Origin: Dictyobacter formicarum | Lineage (GTDB): Bacteria > Chloroflexota > Ktedonobacteria > Ktedonobacterales > Ktedonobacteraceae | NCBI RefSeq assembly: GCF_016587435.1 | Contig: NZ_BNJJ01000003.1 | Location: 434,001-498,000, forward strand | DNA: 64,000 nt | Direction of reading: 5' to 3' | In this document: positions 52,090 to 59,921 of the stretch, piece after piece | How positions within the stretch are numbered: position 1 is the stretch's first letter | Layout: every line of letters starts with the position of its first letter | Notes under the pieces: generated by a model | The model's database searches: none | What the model saw: the letters and a program-made list of their open reading frames with translations, nothing else | What the model was told of the DNA's origin: nothing | Translations under genes and position numbers: made by a program

Positions 52090-53688
52090 TTATAAGGCTA
52101 CGGCTACTTCGGGATCAAGGCGAGGGAAAAGGAGGGGGCCAGCTACAACCTGGGAGAAAGGAATGCTACCCCAGGTGGTAGCCTGTTCCCAGGCACCTGC
52201 TTGAAAAGCTGGCAGTCCAAGTTGCTCGTAGATACGCTGGCTTGAACCGGGGATATAGGGGGCCAGCAGGATAGCCAGGATGCGCGTTGCTTCTGCCGCA
52301 GAATATAAGACGGTGTCCAGGTGCTGCTCTTCTCCCGTTTGCTTTGCTAGCTTCCATGGTTCGCTGTGCTCAATATACTGGTTGACGCGACGTACAAAAC
52401 TCCATATCGTGCTCAGTGTCTGGCCAATCTCCCAGTTTTCGAGCGCGGTCTGCGCTTTCTGGAGCGTGACGCTGGCCATGTTTTGTAGTTCCAGTTCAGG
52501 AATACCGGGTCTACCGGCAGTGGGAACAGTGCCCTGGCGATAGCGCTTAATCATAGAGACGACGCGATTCAGCAGGTTTCCCAGATCATTTCCCAGTTCA
52601 TCATTATAGAAACGCAATAGGCCAGCGCGTGAGAAGTCTCCATCCGAAGCAAATGAGAAGTTACGGGTCAGGTAGTAGCGTACAGCATCTACACCGACCT
52701 TCTCTACCAGCGCCACGGGATCAATGACATTGCCCAGCGTTTTAGAGATGCGCTGGTTTTCAATTGACATAAAACCATGCACTGGAATCTGCTTTGGCAG
52801 CGGCAAGTCGGCCGAAAGCAGCATAGCTGGCCAGTAGAGACAATGGAAACGGGTAATATCTTTGCCTATGACATGGGCATCGGCAGGCCAGTAACGCTGA
52901 AATTTCTGCTCATCGTCAGGAAAACCTACAGCCGTCAGATAATTGGTTAGCGCATCAAACCAGACATAAATGACGTGCTGTGGATCGTCGGGGATGGGAA
53001 TGCCCCAGTTCTCAGTGCCTGGACGTACGCGACGCGAGACGGAGAAATCACGTAATCCCTGCTGGATAAGCGAGACAACCTCTGCTTTACGGGTGGCCGG
53101 TACGATAAATTCTGGATGGGACTCAATATGTTCCAGCAGGCGCTCGCTATATTTGGACAGTGCAAAAAAGTAGTTCTCTTCATGCAGCCATTCTGGCGAC
53201 AGCGAGGGATGATTGGGACAACGACCTCCCACCAGTTCCTCAGTTGTGTAGAAGTTATTACAATTTGGACAGTACCAGCCTGAGTAGATGTCTTTATAGA
53301 TATCCCCTTTGGCAACCGCACGTCGAAACATTTCCTGTGAGGCTCGCTGGTGACGTTCTTCAGTGGTCCGAATCCAGTAATCATAAGAGATGTCTAACGT
53401 TTGATAGACCCGCCGAAAGGTTTCATCCATTGTGTTAATCCAGAGGTGCGGTTCCACGCCTTTCTCATTTGCCTTTAAGAGCACATGCAGGCTATTTTCA
53501 TCGATACCCATGCTAAAAAAGGTGTCATGTCCACACAGGCGGTGATAGCGCGCCACAACATCAGCCACGACTTTCTCTAACGCGTGGCCGATATGCGGAG
53601 CACCATTGGGATAATCAATGGCCGTCGTAATATAGTAGTGGGTTGAGCTACTCTCGTCTGTATCTTCCCCGGAATGCTTATATGTCAT
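52090..53688 (-). CDS. metG: Methionine-tRNA ligase
   Basis: A 532-aa class I aminoacyl-tRNA synthetase charging tRNA-Met. HIGH motif is in PNGAPHIGHALEKV (about residues 23-36), the zinc-binding knuckle in WYCPNCNNFY...GRCPNHPSL, and the KMSKS equivalent is RISKTLGN, a conservative variant. The anticodon-binding helical domain follows, with no C-terminal tRNA-binding extension. The ATG at 53688 is preceded by GAGGT 7 nt upstream; frames opening further upstream run into the leader terminator. The gene is preceded by a roughly 330-nt leader with a Met-rich leader peptide and a terminator immediately before the start codon, so its expression is very probably controlled by attenuation. Confidence 0.96.
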   Translation of the reverse strand: MTYKHSGEDTDESSSTHYYITTAIDYPNGAPHIGHALEKVVADVVARYHRLCGHDTFFSMGIDENSLHVLLKANEKGVEPHLWINTMDETFRRVYQTLDISYDYWIRTTEERHQRASQEMFRRAVAKGDIYKDIYSGWYCPNCNNFYTTEELVGGRCPNHPSLSPEWLHEENYFFALSKYSERLLEHIESHPEFIVPATRKAEVVSLIQQGLRDFSVSRRVRPGTENWGIPIPDDPQHVIYVWFDALTNYLTAVGFPDDEQKFQRYWPADAHVIGKDITRFHCLYWPAMLLSADLPLPKQIPVHGFMSIENQRISKTLGNVIDPVALVEKVGVDAVRYYLTRNFSFASDGDFSRAGLLRFYNDELGNDLGNLLNRVVSMIKRYRQGTVPTAGRPGIPELELQNMASVTLQKAQTALENWEIGQTLSTIWSFVRRVNQYIEHSEPWKLAKQTGEEQHLDTVLYSAAEATRILAILLAPYIPGSSQRIYEQLGLPAFQAGAWEQATTWGSIPFSQVVAGPLLFPRLDPEVAVAL

Positions 53689-53730
53689 AGCGCTTACCTC
53701 GCAAAAAAATAACCAACAATCAATAAAAAA

Positions 53731-53768
53731 AGAGAGGAGCGCAGATTGTGTCATCTGCGCTCCTCTCT
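53731..53768 (-). terminator. Attenuator terminator in the metG leader
   Basis: A perfect 16-bp stem (AGAGAGGAGCGCAGAT with ATCTGCGCTCCTCTCT; arms 53753-53768 and 53731-53746) with a 6-nt loop is followed on the minus strand by seven T. It stands 42 nt before the metG ATG on the coding strand, downstream of the metG promoter, so it can only be useful as a conditional terminator of metG itself. Confidence 0.9.
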
Positions 53769-53837
53769 ATATCTAAGCTTCCGCAATGCTCACCTTGTCA
53801 GGGACCCTAGAGATTTATAAGGAGAGACGCATGACAC
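53748..53837 (-). promoter_or_regulatory. Antiterminator pairing in the metG leader
   Basis: GTGTCATGCGTCTCTCC (53837-53821) can pair with GGAGCGCAGATGACAC (53763-53748): 6 + 4 + 4 bp interrupted by a 2-nt and a 3-nt bulge. The second segment includes 11 bases of the 5' arm of the terminator, so the two structures are mutually exclusive. The first segment begins 12 nt after the last of four consecutive Met codons of the leader peptide. It would therefore be free when a ribosome stalls there and covered when it reaches the stop codon at 53790. Confidence 0.75.
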
Positions 53838-53930
53838 TCTGCTGCATACCATCATCATCATCTGAAACAACGGCATCCAGAAACGCATCGTATTCATCAT
53901 AGACATAAAACTATGCTGCGTTTGTCGCAA
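53790..53930 (-). CDS. Methionine-rich leader peptide of metG
   Basis: A 46-codon leader ORF. AAGGAG is followed 10 nt later by the in-frame TTG at 53930. ATG at 53906 is an internal alternative, and a start at 53990 without a Shine-Dalgarno site is less likely. Its central part is MSMMNTMRFWMPLFQMMMM: nine Met in nineteen residues, the last four consecutive (53861-53850). The rest (VCSRVSCVSPYKSLGSLTR) overlaps the antiterminator segment. The stop codon lies 21 nt before the terminator stem. Nothing suggests an independent protein function. The layout matches classical amino-acid leader peptides (trpL, hisL, thrL), here tuned to methionine ahead of a methionyl-tRNA synthetase gene. Confidence 0.8.
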   Translation of the reverse strand: MRQTQHSFMSMMNTMRFWMPLFQMMMMVCSRVSCVSPYKSLGSLTR

Positions 53931-54021
53931 AGTGAACTTACTCCTTATTTGACACTCTATAACAGGTATATCCAGCGATAGAAGATACAAGGTGCAACTT
54001 CTATTGATAGTACCTACCTTA

Positions 54022-54051
54022 AGTGTAGCTATAGTTATTCTCTTTTGTCAA
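54022..54051 (-). promoter_or_regulatory. Promoter of the metG leader transcript
   Basis: On the minus strand TTGACA (54051-54046) and TACACT (54027-54022) are 18 bp apart. A start near 54015 gives a leader of about 330 nt to the metG ATG, containing the leader ORF, antiterminator and terminator in order. Confidence 0.7.
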
Positions 54052-54102
54052 GGTTTAGATGTCACTTTGCCAGGGCTGCCCTGCCTATATCTATGCCATT
54101 CT

Positions 54103-54270
54103 TCAGGCAGTCTTCGTTTTTGCTACCTGTTCTAAGCCCAGTACTTTGATCGCCTGCTCACGCAGCACGAACTTCTGCACCTTGCCACTGGCTGTCAGGG
54201 GATAGCTCTCCACAAACTGAAAGTAACTCAGATCAGGTGGCTCGAATATCCACAGAAACTTGATCAACAT
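54103..54270 (-). pseudogene. C-terminal remnant of an AMP-binding acyl-CoA synthetase
   Basis: The minus strand encodes [20 protein letters not shown] and [12 protein letters not shown] before a stop at 54103. This is the unmistakable end of an AMP-forming acyl-CoA ligase (the conserved PLTxSGKVQK motif with the catalytic Lys). Upstream of about 54250 the similarity stops, and the frame is open only back to an ATG at 54270. Some 500 residues of the family are missing. A 55-codon ORF could be read but would lack any ligase activity. It is a decayed fragment left just upstream of the metG promoter. Confidence 0.75.
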
Positions 54271-54428
54271 TGTCAAAAACAAACACCCATCTGGGCTCTC
54301 ACATATGTTACAATTAGTAAAATCTCATCGTATGCACCTGATGTGCCAATCACGATGAGTCACATAGGAAACTAAACATACATTCTGAGACATATTTTTA
54401 TACTTATTTCTCGCGAAAGGCTTCTAAC

Positions 54429-54677
54429 ATGGAATGCACGAACACAACGATCAGACCAGATCGCATACTTGATCTAGGGACGGAAGGCTGCAGCCGCTTA
54501 TTGGAAAATATCGCGGATGCCATGGTTAGCCTTGAACCCGGACAGACCCTGCTGGTCATCGCCAATGATCCGGCAGCCCCACTGGATATCAAGGTCTGGA
54601 GCCGCACCACGGGAAATACATTATTGCAGTCCAATTTGATCGAGAATCAATACTTGATCCAGAAAAAACGCTCCTGA
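54429..54677 (+). CDS. TusA-like small protein lacking the CPxP motif
   Basis: An 82-aa protein with the beta-alpha-beta-alpha-beta pattern of TusA/YeeD sulfur-carrier proteins: ILDLGTEGCSRLLENIADAM, then LEPGQTLLVIANDPAAPLDI and KVWSRTTGNTLL. The sulfur-carrying Cys is present (residue about 21), but the family's CPxP is replaced by CSRL, so sulfur transfer is possible but not assured. GAAAGG lies 8 nt before the ATG. It stands alone between the acyl-CoA synthetase remnant and the large kinase gene, which is convergent 12 bp away; no sulfur-metabolism gene is adjacent. Confidence 0.72.
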   Translation: MECTNTTIRPDRILDLGTEGCSRLLENIADAMVSLEPGQTLLVIANDPAAPLDIKVWSRTTGNTLLQSNLIENQYLIQKKRS

Positions 54678-54689
54678 TCGTAACGGAAG

Positions 54690-57677
54690 TTAGTGGACGC
54701 GCTCCACACGTATGACAAAAAGAATTCCCTGGAATAGCAAGGTGCAGGCCACCAGTAAAAAGATGGGGTTGATAACTTGCAGGAAGGTGCAGCAGAGCGC
54801 CAGCCCGAAGCAGATCCAGAGTATGGTTTGTTCGGTGGGCAGAAATGCGCGCTTGAGCCAGAGCAGGCTGACCAGCGCCACCACGATCAGTCCAATGGTT
54901 GCGACATAGAAGGGCAAGGCGAGATGTGGCGTGGCAAACCAGGCGATGATATTCGTGTTGTGTGGGTCCACTCCACTCTTATTATGCCCAAAGAAGAGAA
55001 GCGCCAGCGTCAGGGTGTTATAAAGCATATGCCAGCGATCCCAACCATTAAATGGGCGCACCAGGCGAAACAGTCCAACCACCAACAAGAACAATAGGAA
55101 CCACCAGAGCAGCTGGTTGATGTCTATGGCTAGCACACTGCCTCCCAGAACAAATGAGAGCGGAGCCGAAGCGGTTCCAAAAAAGGGCAGGATCAGCACC
55201 AGCGCCAACGTGGTCATCCATACTATGAGATGTTCCAGGCGTATAATAATCAGCAGCCAGTTCCAGCTCTGCTGCTGCCATAGGTAGTTGCTATTGTTCA
55301 GGCTGGCAGATTTCATGCGGCGCCAGATAAGGCGTCCCAAAACAGCACCACCAACGCCAATGATAAGCCAGAGAAAGATCGCGGCCCCAACCTGATTTCC
55401 TACGACGATCTCCATTCCAACCTGCGACGAAATCTGCCAGCCGTGTAATACATGCGGGTCTGCCGCCAGGGAAGATGATGATGCATGAGACCAGACGGCA
55501 GCCTGCAGCAGGGCCGTCAACAGGGCGACCAGATAGATAATGGTGCGTTCGACGCCAGTAAAAAAGCTACGCGAGCGCAGGAACTGGACAACCAGCAACG
55601 ACAGTAGTCCATATGCCACTATCTGGTTGACGTTGAGCAGGGATGTAAAAGATGTGGCAAACAGCCCTGTCAGAATTGGCACAGGATGAGCAACAGGCGT
55701 GTTTTCCAGTGTGTTTTGCAAGAGCACGCAGGGTATGGCTAGTATCGCCAACGAGAGTCGAGCCAGGCGCGTTGAACCGGAGACGATGAAGATCCATAGT
55801 AGAGCTATGAATAGTGGTCCCCAGCCTGGTAAGACGTTAAACACCATATCCTGATTTGTGCCAGGCTTGCCCATCCAGTACATCAGCGCCACCAATGGAG
55901 TCTGCACCAGTTCGTTGAGACTACCCAGGTGGAGTTGCAAAGGAACTGCGATAACGGCGATAATAAAAATCATCACCCGGTCCAGTGAGCCATAAGCTCT
56001 TATGATACGCATGAAAGAGCACAGGACACAACCCGCTAGACAGAGAATCAGCAGGCCATTGAGCAATTGCATGGCGATTGGTGAGGCTCCAGCAAAAAGG
56101 GTTCCCAGCGCGTCGCTTCCATAACTATAGGATAGACAGGCGTACAACAGCGCCATCAGGCCCAATGCCAGGTGGCTGGCCCAGGTCGCATACCTATCGT
56201 TGCGCCAGAGAGAGATCCCGATCAGCAAGAAGATGATCGCACCCAGAACCTGGCCGAAACGAATAGCGTTCAGGGCTGACTGCACGTCTGCAAAGGCAGG
56301 AAACGCCAGGCAAACAGCCAACAGACCTATGATTAAAGCGGTCAGAATATTCCTGGTCAGGGTATTCTGGATGGTCTTGCTGCTACGTGCCAGCACAACA
56401 AGACCCAGCAACAAGAGACAGAGGCACAGGGTTACCAGGTGCACAGATGCCTGCAATCCAACCATAGCATAAATACTGCCTCCGACCATGGCCAAAATGA
56501 GAGCCAGGAAAAGGAGACCAAAACGCCAGGACCAGACCGGCGGGGTGAAGCTCAGTGGCAGGTAGGTCGGGAAGTTCCTTATCACATACAGTAAGTTGCC
56601 CGGGAAAGCTGCCAGTCGGCTCCTGAGATGTGATAGGGACATGCAGGCAAGCTTGCTTTTGGCATTCCCATATATGCGAGCCAGGAATGGAATAACGACC
56701 AGGCTTAACCAGAGGCCGGCTTTGCCGGGCAGGTTATTATAGCGCTGCATCCAGCCGCCAAATTGTGCGGCATAGGCTGTTTTCGCATCGTAGAATGGAT
56801 CGCTTCCATGCATGGATACGATAGTAGACACGCCATGTCGCTGCAAAGCGTTCAACTGCCAGTATACCTCATTGGCACTGGCTGGCCGCCTGGCTTCATC
56901 GGTAGCGACCAGCTGCTGGACCAGGTTGCTCAGTTCTACCGGTATGGATGGATTATAGTATCTGACCGGCAAGAAGTGGAATGGCGTTGGTTGATTGTCG
57001 TTCGGATGTCGGCCGGTCAAGCAGGAAAACAGTGTTGCCCCCAGGCTATACAGGTCTGAGCGCGGTGAGGTTTGCCCATGACCAAACTGTTCCGGTGGCG
57101 CATAACCAACTGAACCGAATGACTCGGTATCAAAACGTTGGCCCTGTTTAAACAGGCGCGCGATACCAAAATCGATCAGATAGACTCGTCCTTGATCCGT
57201 AACAATGACATTGCTGGGCTTGAGATCGCGAAAAACAATCGGTGGCACATGCTCATGCAAGTATCTCAATACAGCGCATAATTGCAGCGCATACGCGATG
57301 ACCTGGCCAGCGGGCAGATAGCCAGTCGAACTCTCGTGCAGCAACTCCAGCAGTGTCTTACCTGAGATAAATTCCATCACCAGGTACGAACGGCCATTTT
57401 CGGTGAAGGCTGTATAGACCCGGGGCAGATTGGGATGATGCAGAGAACCCAGTAGATTGGCCTCGCCCTGAAAGCGTTGCTGTGCATCAGCAAGTTGCTC
57501 GGGTCGCAGGTTGGCCTGGCTCATCTCTTTGATAGCCACAACACGATTGTGCTCATAGGTATCCAGAGCCTGATAGACAGCTCCCATACCACCCTGACCC
57601 GCTAAGGCAACAATTTGATAGCGTTGGAATAAGAGAGAATGAGGTGCCAGGAACCCCGTATGGCTGATACCAAACAT
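54690..57677 (-). CDS. Large Ser/Thr protein kinase with polytopic membrane region
   Basis: A 995-aa protein. The N-terminal kinase domain (about residues 18-275) has AGQGGMGAVYQA, Lys in VVAIKEM, catalytic loop VFRDLKPSNVIV (Phe replacing His of HRD, a known variant in bacterial kinases of this group), LIDFGIARLF and APPEQF. A basic linker follows, then about 600 residues of tightly packed hydrophobic helices, roughly twenty by eye, ending in a short RVERVH tail. The membrane region is not recognised as a transporter; it may be a sensor for lipid, ion or membrane state. It ends 12 bp from the convergent TusA-like gene. Confidence 0.88.
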   Translation of the reverse strand: MFGISHTGFLAPHSLLFQRYQIVALAGQGGMGAVYQALDTYEHNRVVAIKEMSQANLRPEQLADAQQRFQGEANLLGSLHHPNLPRVYTAFTENGRSYLVMEFISGKTLLELLHESSTGYLPAGQVIAYALQLCAVLRYLHEHVPPIVFRDLKPSNVIVTDQGRVYLIDFGIARLFKQGQRFDTESFGSVGYAPPEQFGHGQTSPRSDLYSLGATLFSCLTGRHPNDNQPTPFHFLPVRYYNPSIPVELSNLVQQLVATDEARRPASANEVYWQLNALQRHGVSTIVSMHGSDPFYDAKTAYAAQFGGWMQRYNNLPGKAGLWLSLVVIPFLARIYGNAKSKLACMSLSHLRSRLAAFPGNLLYVIRNFPTYLPLSFTPPVWSWRFGLLFLALILAMVGGSIYAMVGLQASVHLVTLCLCLLLLGLVVLARSSKTIQNTLTRNILTALIIGLLAVCLAFPAFADVQSALNAIRFGQVLGAIIFLLIGISLWRNDRYATWASHLALGLMALLYACLSYSYGSDALGTLFAGASPIAMQLLNGLLILCLAGCVLCSFMRIIRAYGSLDRVMIFIIAVIAVPLQLHLGSLNELVQTPLVALMYWMGKPGTNQDMVFNVLPGWGPLFIALLWIFIVSGSTRLARLSLAILAIPCVLLQNTLENTPVAHPVPILTGLFATSFTSLLNVNQIVAYGLLSLLVVQFLRSRSFFTGVERTIIYLVALLTALLQAAVWSHASSSSLAADPHVLHGWQISSQVGMEIVVGNQVGAAIFLWLIIGVGGAVLGRLIWRRMKSASLNNSNYLWQQQSWNWLLIIIRLEHLIVWMTTLALVLILPFFGTASAPLSFVLGGSVLAIDINQLLWWFLLFLLVVGLFRLVRPFNGWDRWHMLYNTLTLALLFFGHNKSGVDPHNTNIIAWFATPHLALPFYVATIGLIVVALVSLLWLKRAFLPTEQTILWICFGLALCCTFLQVINPIFLLVACTLLFQGILFVIRVERVH

Positions 57678-57966
57678 GTGTTCCGTCCCTTTATGAAAAC
57701 TACACCCTGACGATAGAGCAGAGTATATGGATGATGCTAACGACTGTGCATCCCGCTAACCAGCAATTCCCGGACAGGATCGCACACTTATATAAACGTG
57801 AGATGATATCTTTTTTCCAATTGCCTTTATCCCAGCAATTGCAGCTACCCTCAAATCTCATCAATTTATTTTTGCCAGTGTGTCAAACATCCATACTGAT
57901 GAGGAACCTGCACGTCCCCTTTCGGGCGGCCGCACACGCAGCCACACCTGTTTTTATTGAGTCGAT

Positions 57967-58000
57967 GGCGCGTAGCGTCAGGGGCCGAAGGCACGACCCC
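57967..58000. repeat. Dispersed 34-bp repeat (copy 2)
   Basis: Matches 37462-37495 at 32 of 34 positions. Upstream sequence CCCCTTTCGGGCGGCCGC (57917-57934) resembles CCCCTTACGGGTGGGCGC at 6661-6678, and both are followed by TTTATTGAGT. All three sites may belong to one degenerate family. It lies in the 767-bp gap 57678-58444, which has no other supported gene apart from the hflX leader. Confidence 0.7.
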
Positions 58001-58031
58001 CTCTGGCTTTAGACTCTATCTTATGTCTGCA

Positions 58032-58060
58032 TTGACTTTTGAGGCGTCCTCGGGTATAAT
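58032..58060 (+). promoter_or_regulatory. Strong promoter of the hflX leader
   Basis: TTGACT (58032-58037), 17-bp spacer, TATAAT (58055-58060): near-consensus. A start near 58067 gives a leader of about 375 nt before hflX. Confidence 0.75.
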
Positions 58061-58112
58061 TTATTTACTACATTTTATAGGAGAAGCAACGAGTGATAGT
58101 CTTTAATTAACC

Positions 58113-58438
58113 ATGAACAACCGTTCTGCACGTGTCAGGCTGTTTTTGTCTGTCCTTTCTGGTAGTTATGCCCAGAAAAGCTGCTTTGCGGTGACCTGGT
58201 GATGAAGACTTTCTTTGTTGTTAGCGACCTTTCAACCAAGAATTTTCCCCATATAATACATAAGCTCACAGATTTTCTGCCATCATCAGGTCTCCACCAA
58301 CAATAGCATAGAGCGCTGTTAGATGCACAATAGATAAGTAACAATATCTGGCAGCGACCCGGCAGGCGTCACGCAACGACACATACAGCCATAGCCTTTA
58401 CAGATAGAGTTTTATTCCGTCCCGATGACGGAAAGGAG
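58113..58438 (+). promoter_or_regulatory. Long hflX leader with short ORF and stem-loops
   Basis: A 29-codon ORF (58113-58202) begins MNNRSARVRLF but has no Shine-Dalgarno site. GACCTGGTGATG, overlapping its stop (58193-58204), can pair with CATCATCAGGTC (58281-58292) with one G-U pair. Just before hflX, TTCCGTC (58415-58421) pairs with GACGGAA (58427-58433), touching the AAAGGAG Shine-Dalgarno site at 58432-58438. These could form a regulatory leader, but no terminator was found and the ORF may be chance. Confidence 0.35.
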
Positions 58439-58444
58439 CCAATT

Positions 58445-59863
58445 TTGCCGGAACAAATTATTCGTCAAGCAGAAAAAAATAATAACGAGCAGAAACCCAT
58501 GCGTGGCCTGTTGGCCGATGCTCCGCTGCGTGCTATCCTGGTCAGCGTGGAAACCGTTGAGACCGATTGGCCGATCAATGAATCGCTCGATGAGCTGGAA
58601 CAGCTGGCGTCTACAGCTGGAGTCCAATGCGTAGATCGCGTCATTCAGCGCATGGATCATCCTCATCCAGGTACTTTGCTTGGCTCGGGCAAGGTCCAAG
58701 AGCTGGCCGAGCTGCTGCGCTTTCACGATTGCGATGCGGTAATCTTTGACCTTGAATTACGACCAAATCAGCACCGCAACCTGGAACGTGAGATGGAAAC
58801 ACAGGTGCTGGACCGTACGGCTTTGATCCTGATCATCTTTGGTCAGCGCGCCCGTACTCGCGAAGGTCGGCTACAGGTTGAACTGGCCCAGGTTGAATAT
58901 GACCTGCCGCGCCTGACGCGCCAGTGGTCCCACCTGTCTCGACAGAGTGGTGGTGGCACCAATCAGCGTGGTGAAGGTGAGAAACAGATTGAGGTTGACC
59001 GCCGTTTGCTGCGCCGCCAGAAAGATCAGCTGGAGGAGGAGTTGGAACAGGTACGCAGCCAGCGTCAACTACATCGCGAGCGCCGCAAATATGCTGGTGC
59101 CCCGGTAGTTGCCCTGGTCGGCTATACCAACGCCGGTAAGTCTACAATGCTGAATCGGCTGGCTGGTTCCCAGACATTGGCTGAGGATAAGCTGTTCGCG
59201 ACGCTGGACCCGACTACGCGACGGGTACGCTTGCCTGGTGGCCAGGAGATACTTTTCTCGGACACGGTAGGATTTGTGCAGCGCCTGCCAACGACGCTGG
59301 TAGCCGCCTTCCGGGCCACGCTGGAAGAGGTGGCCGAGGCTGATCTGCTGGTGCATGTGGTCGATGCCTCGCATCCCCATGTGCAGCATCAAATCGAGGC
59401 CGTAGAGCAGGTGCTGGAGGAGATCGGGGGCGGTGGCCTGCCCATGGTGCTTGCCCTGAATAAGGCTGATCTCTTGCCCGCCGACCATCAGCTGGAGCTG
59501 CAAGGCATTGCCACCACCCTACCAAAAGTAGAGGTTTCGGCTATGCAGGGTACTGGCGTCGAGAATCTACTACGCTGCATCAGCGAGACTCTGGTGGAGC
59601 AATTTGTCGCCCTCGATGTGTTGATCCCATACGAGCGTGGGGAGCTAGTAGCCCAGTTTCACCAGTATGGCACCATTGAGCTTGAGGAATATGAAGAGGG
59701 AGGCACACACCTCCGTGGGCATATGCCTCAGAACCATAGTGGTCCATTCCAGGCATTCCAGCGTGCGGCCCAGCCAGCTAAAAAAGCCAGGCCCTCTCGG
59801 CGATCCAAACAGGAACTGGCCGAACAGGAGGAATCCAAACAAGAGGAATCCATTGTTTCGTAG
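58445..59863 (+). CDS. hflX: HflX, ribosome-associated GTPase
   Basis: A 472-aa GTPase that splits or rescues stalled 70S/50S ribosomes after stress. The N-terminal HflX domain with VDRVIQRMDHPHPGTLLGSGKV and FDLELRPNQHRNLE precedes a coiled linker with GGGTNQRGEGEKQIEVDRR. The G domain has G1 GYTNAGKSTMLNRL, G3 DTVGFVQRLP and G4 NKAD. A C-terminal basic tail (about residues 440-472) ends in Glu-rich sequence. It starts with TTG at 58445, 6 nt after AAAGGAG, on a transcript from a near-consensus promoter with a 375-nt leader. In some bacteria HflX contributes to macrolide/lincosamide tolerance; nothing here proves that role. Confidence 0.95.
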   Translation: MPEQIIRQAEKNNNEQKPMRGLLADAPLRAILVSVETVETDWPINESLDELEQLASTAGVQCVDRVIQRMDHPHPGTLLGSGKVQELAELLRFHDCDAVIFDLELRPNQHRNLEREMETQVLDRTALILIIFGQRARTREGRLQVELAQVEYDLPRLTRQWSHLSRQSGGGTNQRGEGEKQIEVDRRLLRRQKDQLEEELEQVRSQRQLHRERRKYAGAPVVALVGYTNAGKSTMLNRLAGSQTLAEDKLFATLDPTTRRVRLPGGQEILFSDTVGFVQRLPTTLVAAFRATLEEVAEADLLVHVVDASHPHVQHQIEAVEQVLEEIGGGGLPMVLALNKADLLPADHQLELQGIATTLPKVEVSAMQGTGVENLLRCISETLVEQFVALDVLIPYERGELVAQFHQYGTIELEEYEEGGTHLRGHMPQNHSGPFQAFQRAAQPAKKARPSRRSKQELAEQEESKQEESIVS

Positions 59864-59921
59864 TTTCGTTGCTTCTCAAGCTGCTTTTCAAGAGCTAGAA
59901 GGAGCTAGAAAGAGCCAGAAG

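Noticed and set aside
53755..53830. Possible T-box element before metG (a stretch on the minus strand vaguely like the conserved T-box bulge sequence)
   Set aside because: The UGGN acceptor-pairing bases are not present in the right place. The Met-rich ORF and antiterminator pairing explain the leader better. A covariance search would settle it.
59667..59921. N-terminal extension of the DUF2961 protein
   Set aside because: It overlaps the 3' end of hflX in another frame and is unlike any family member. The ATG at 59922 fits the domain start.
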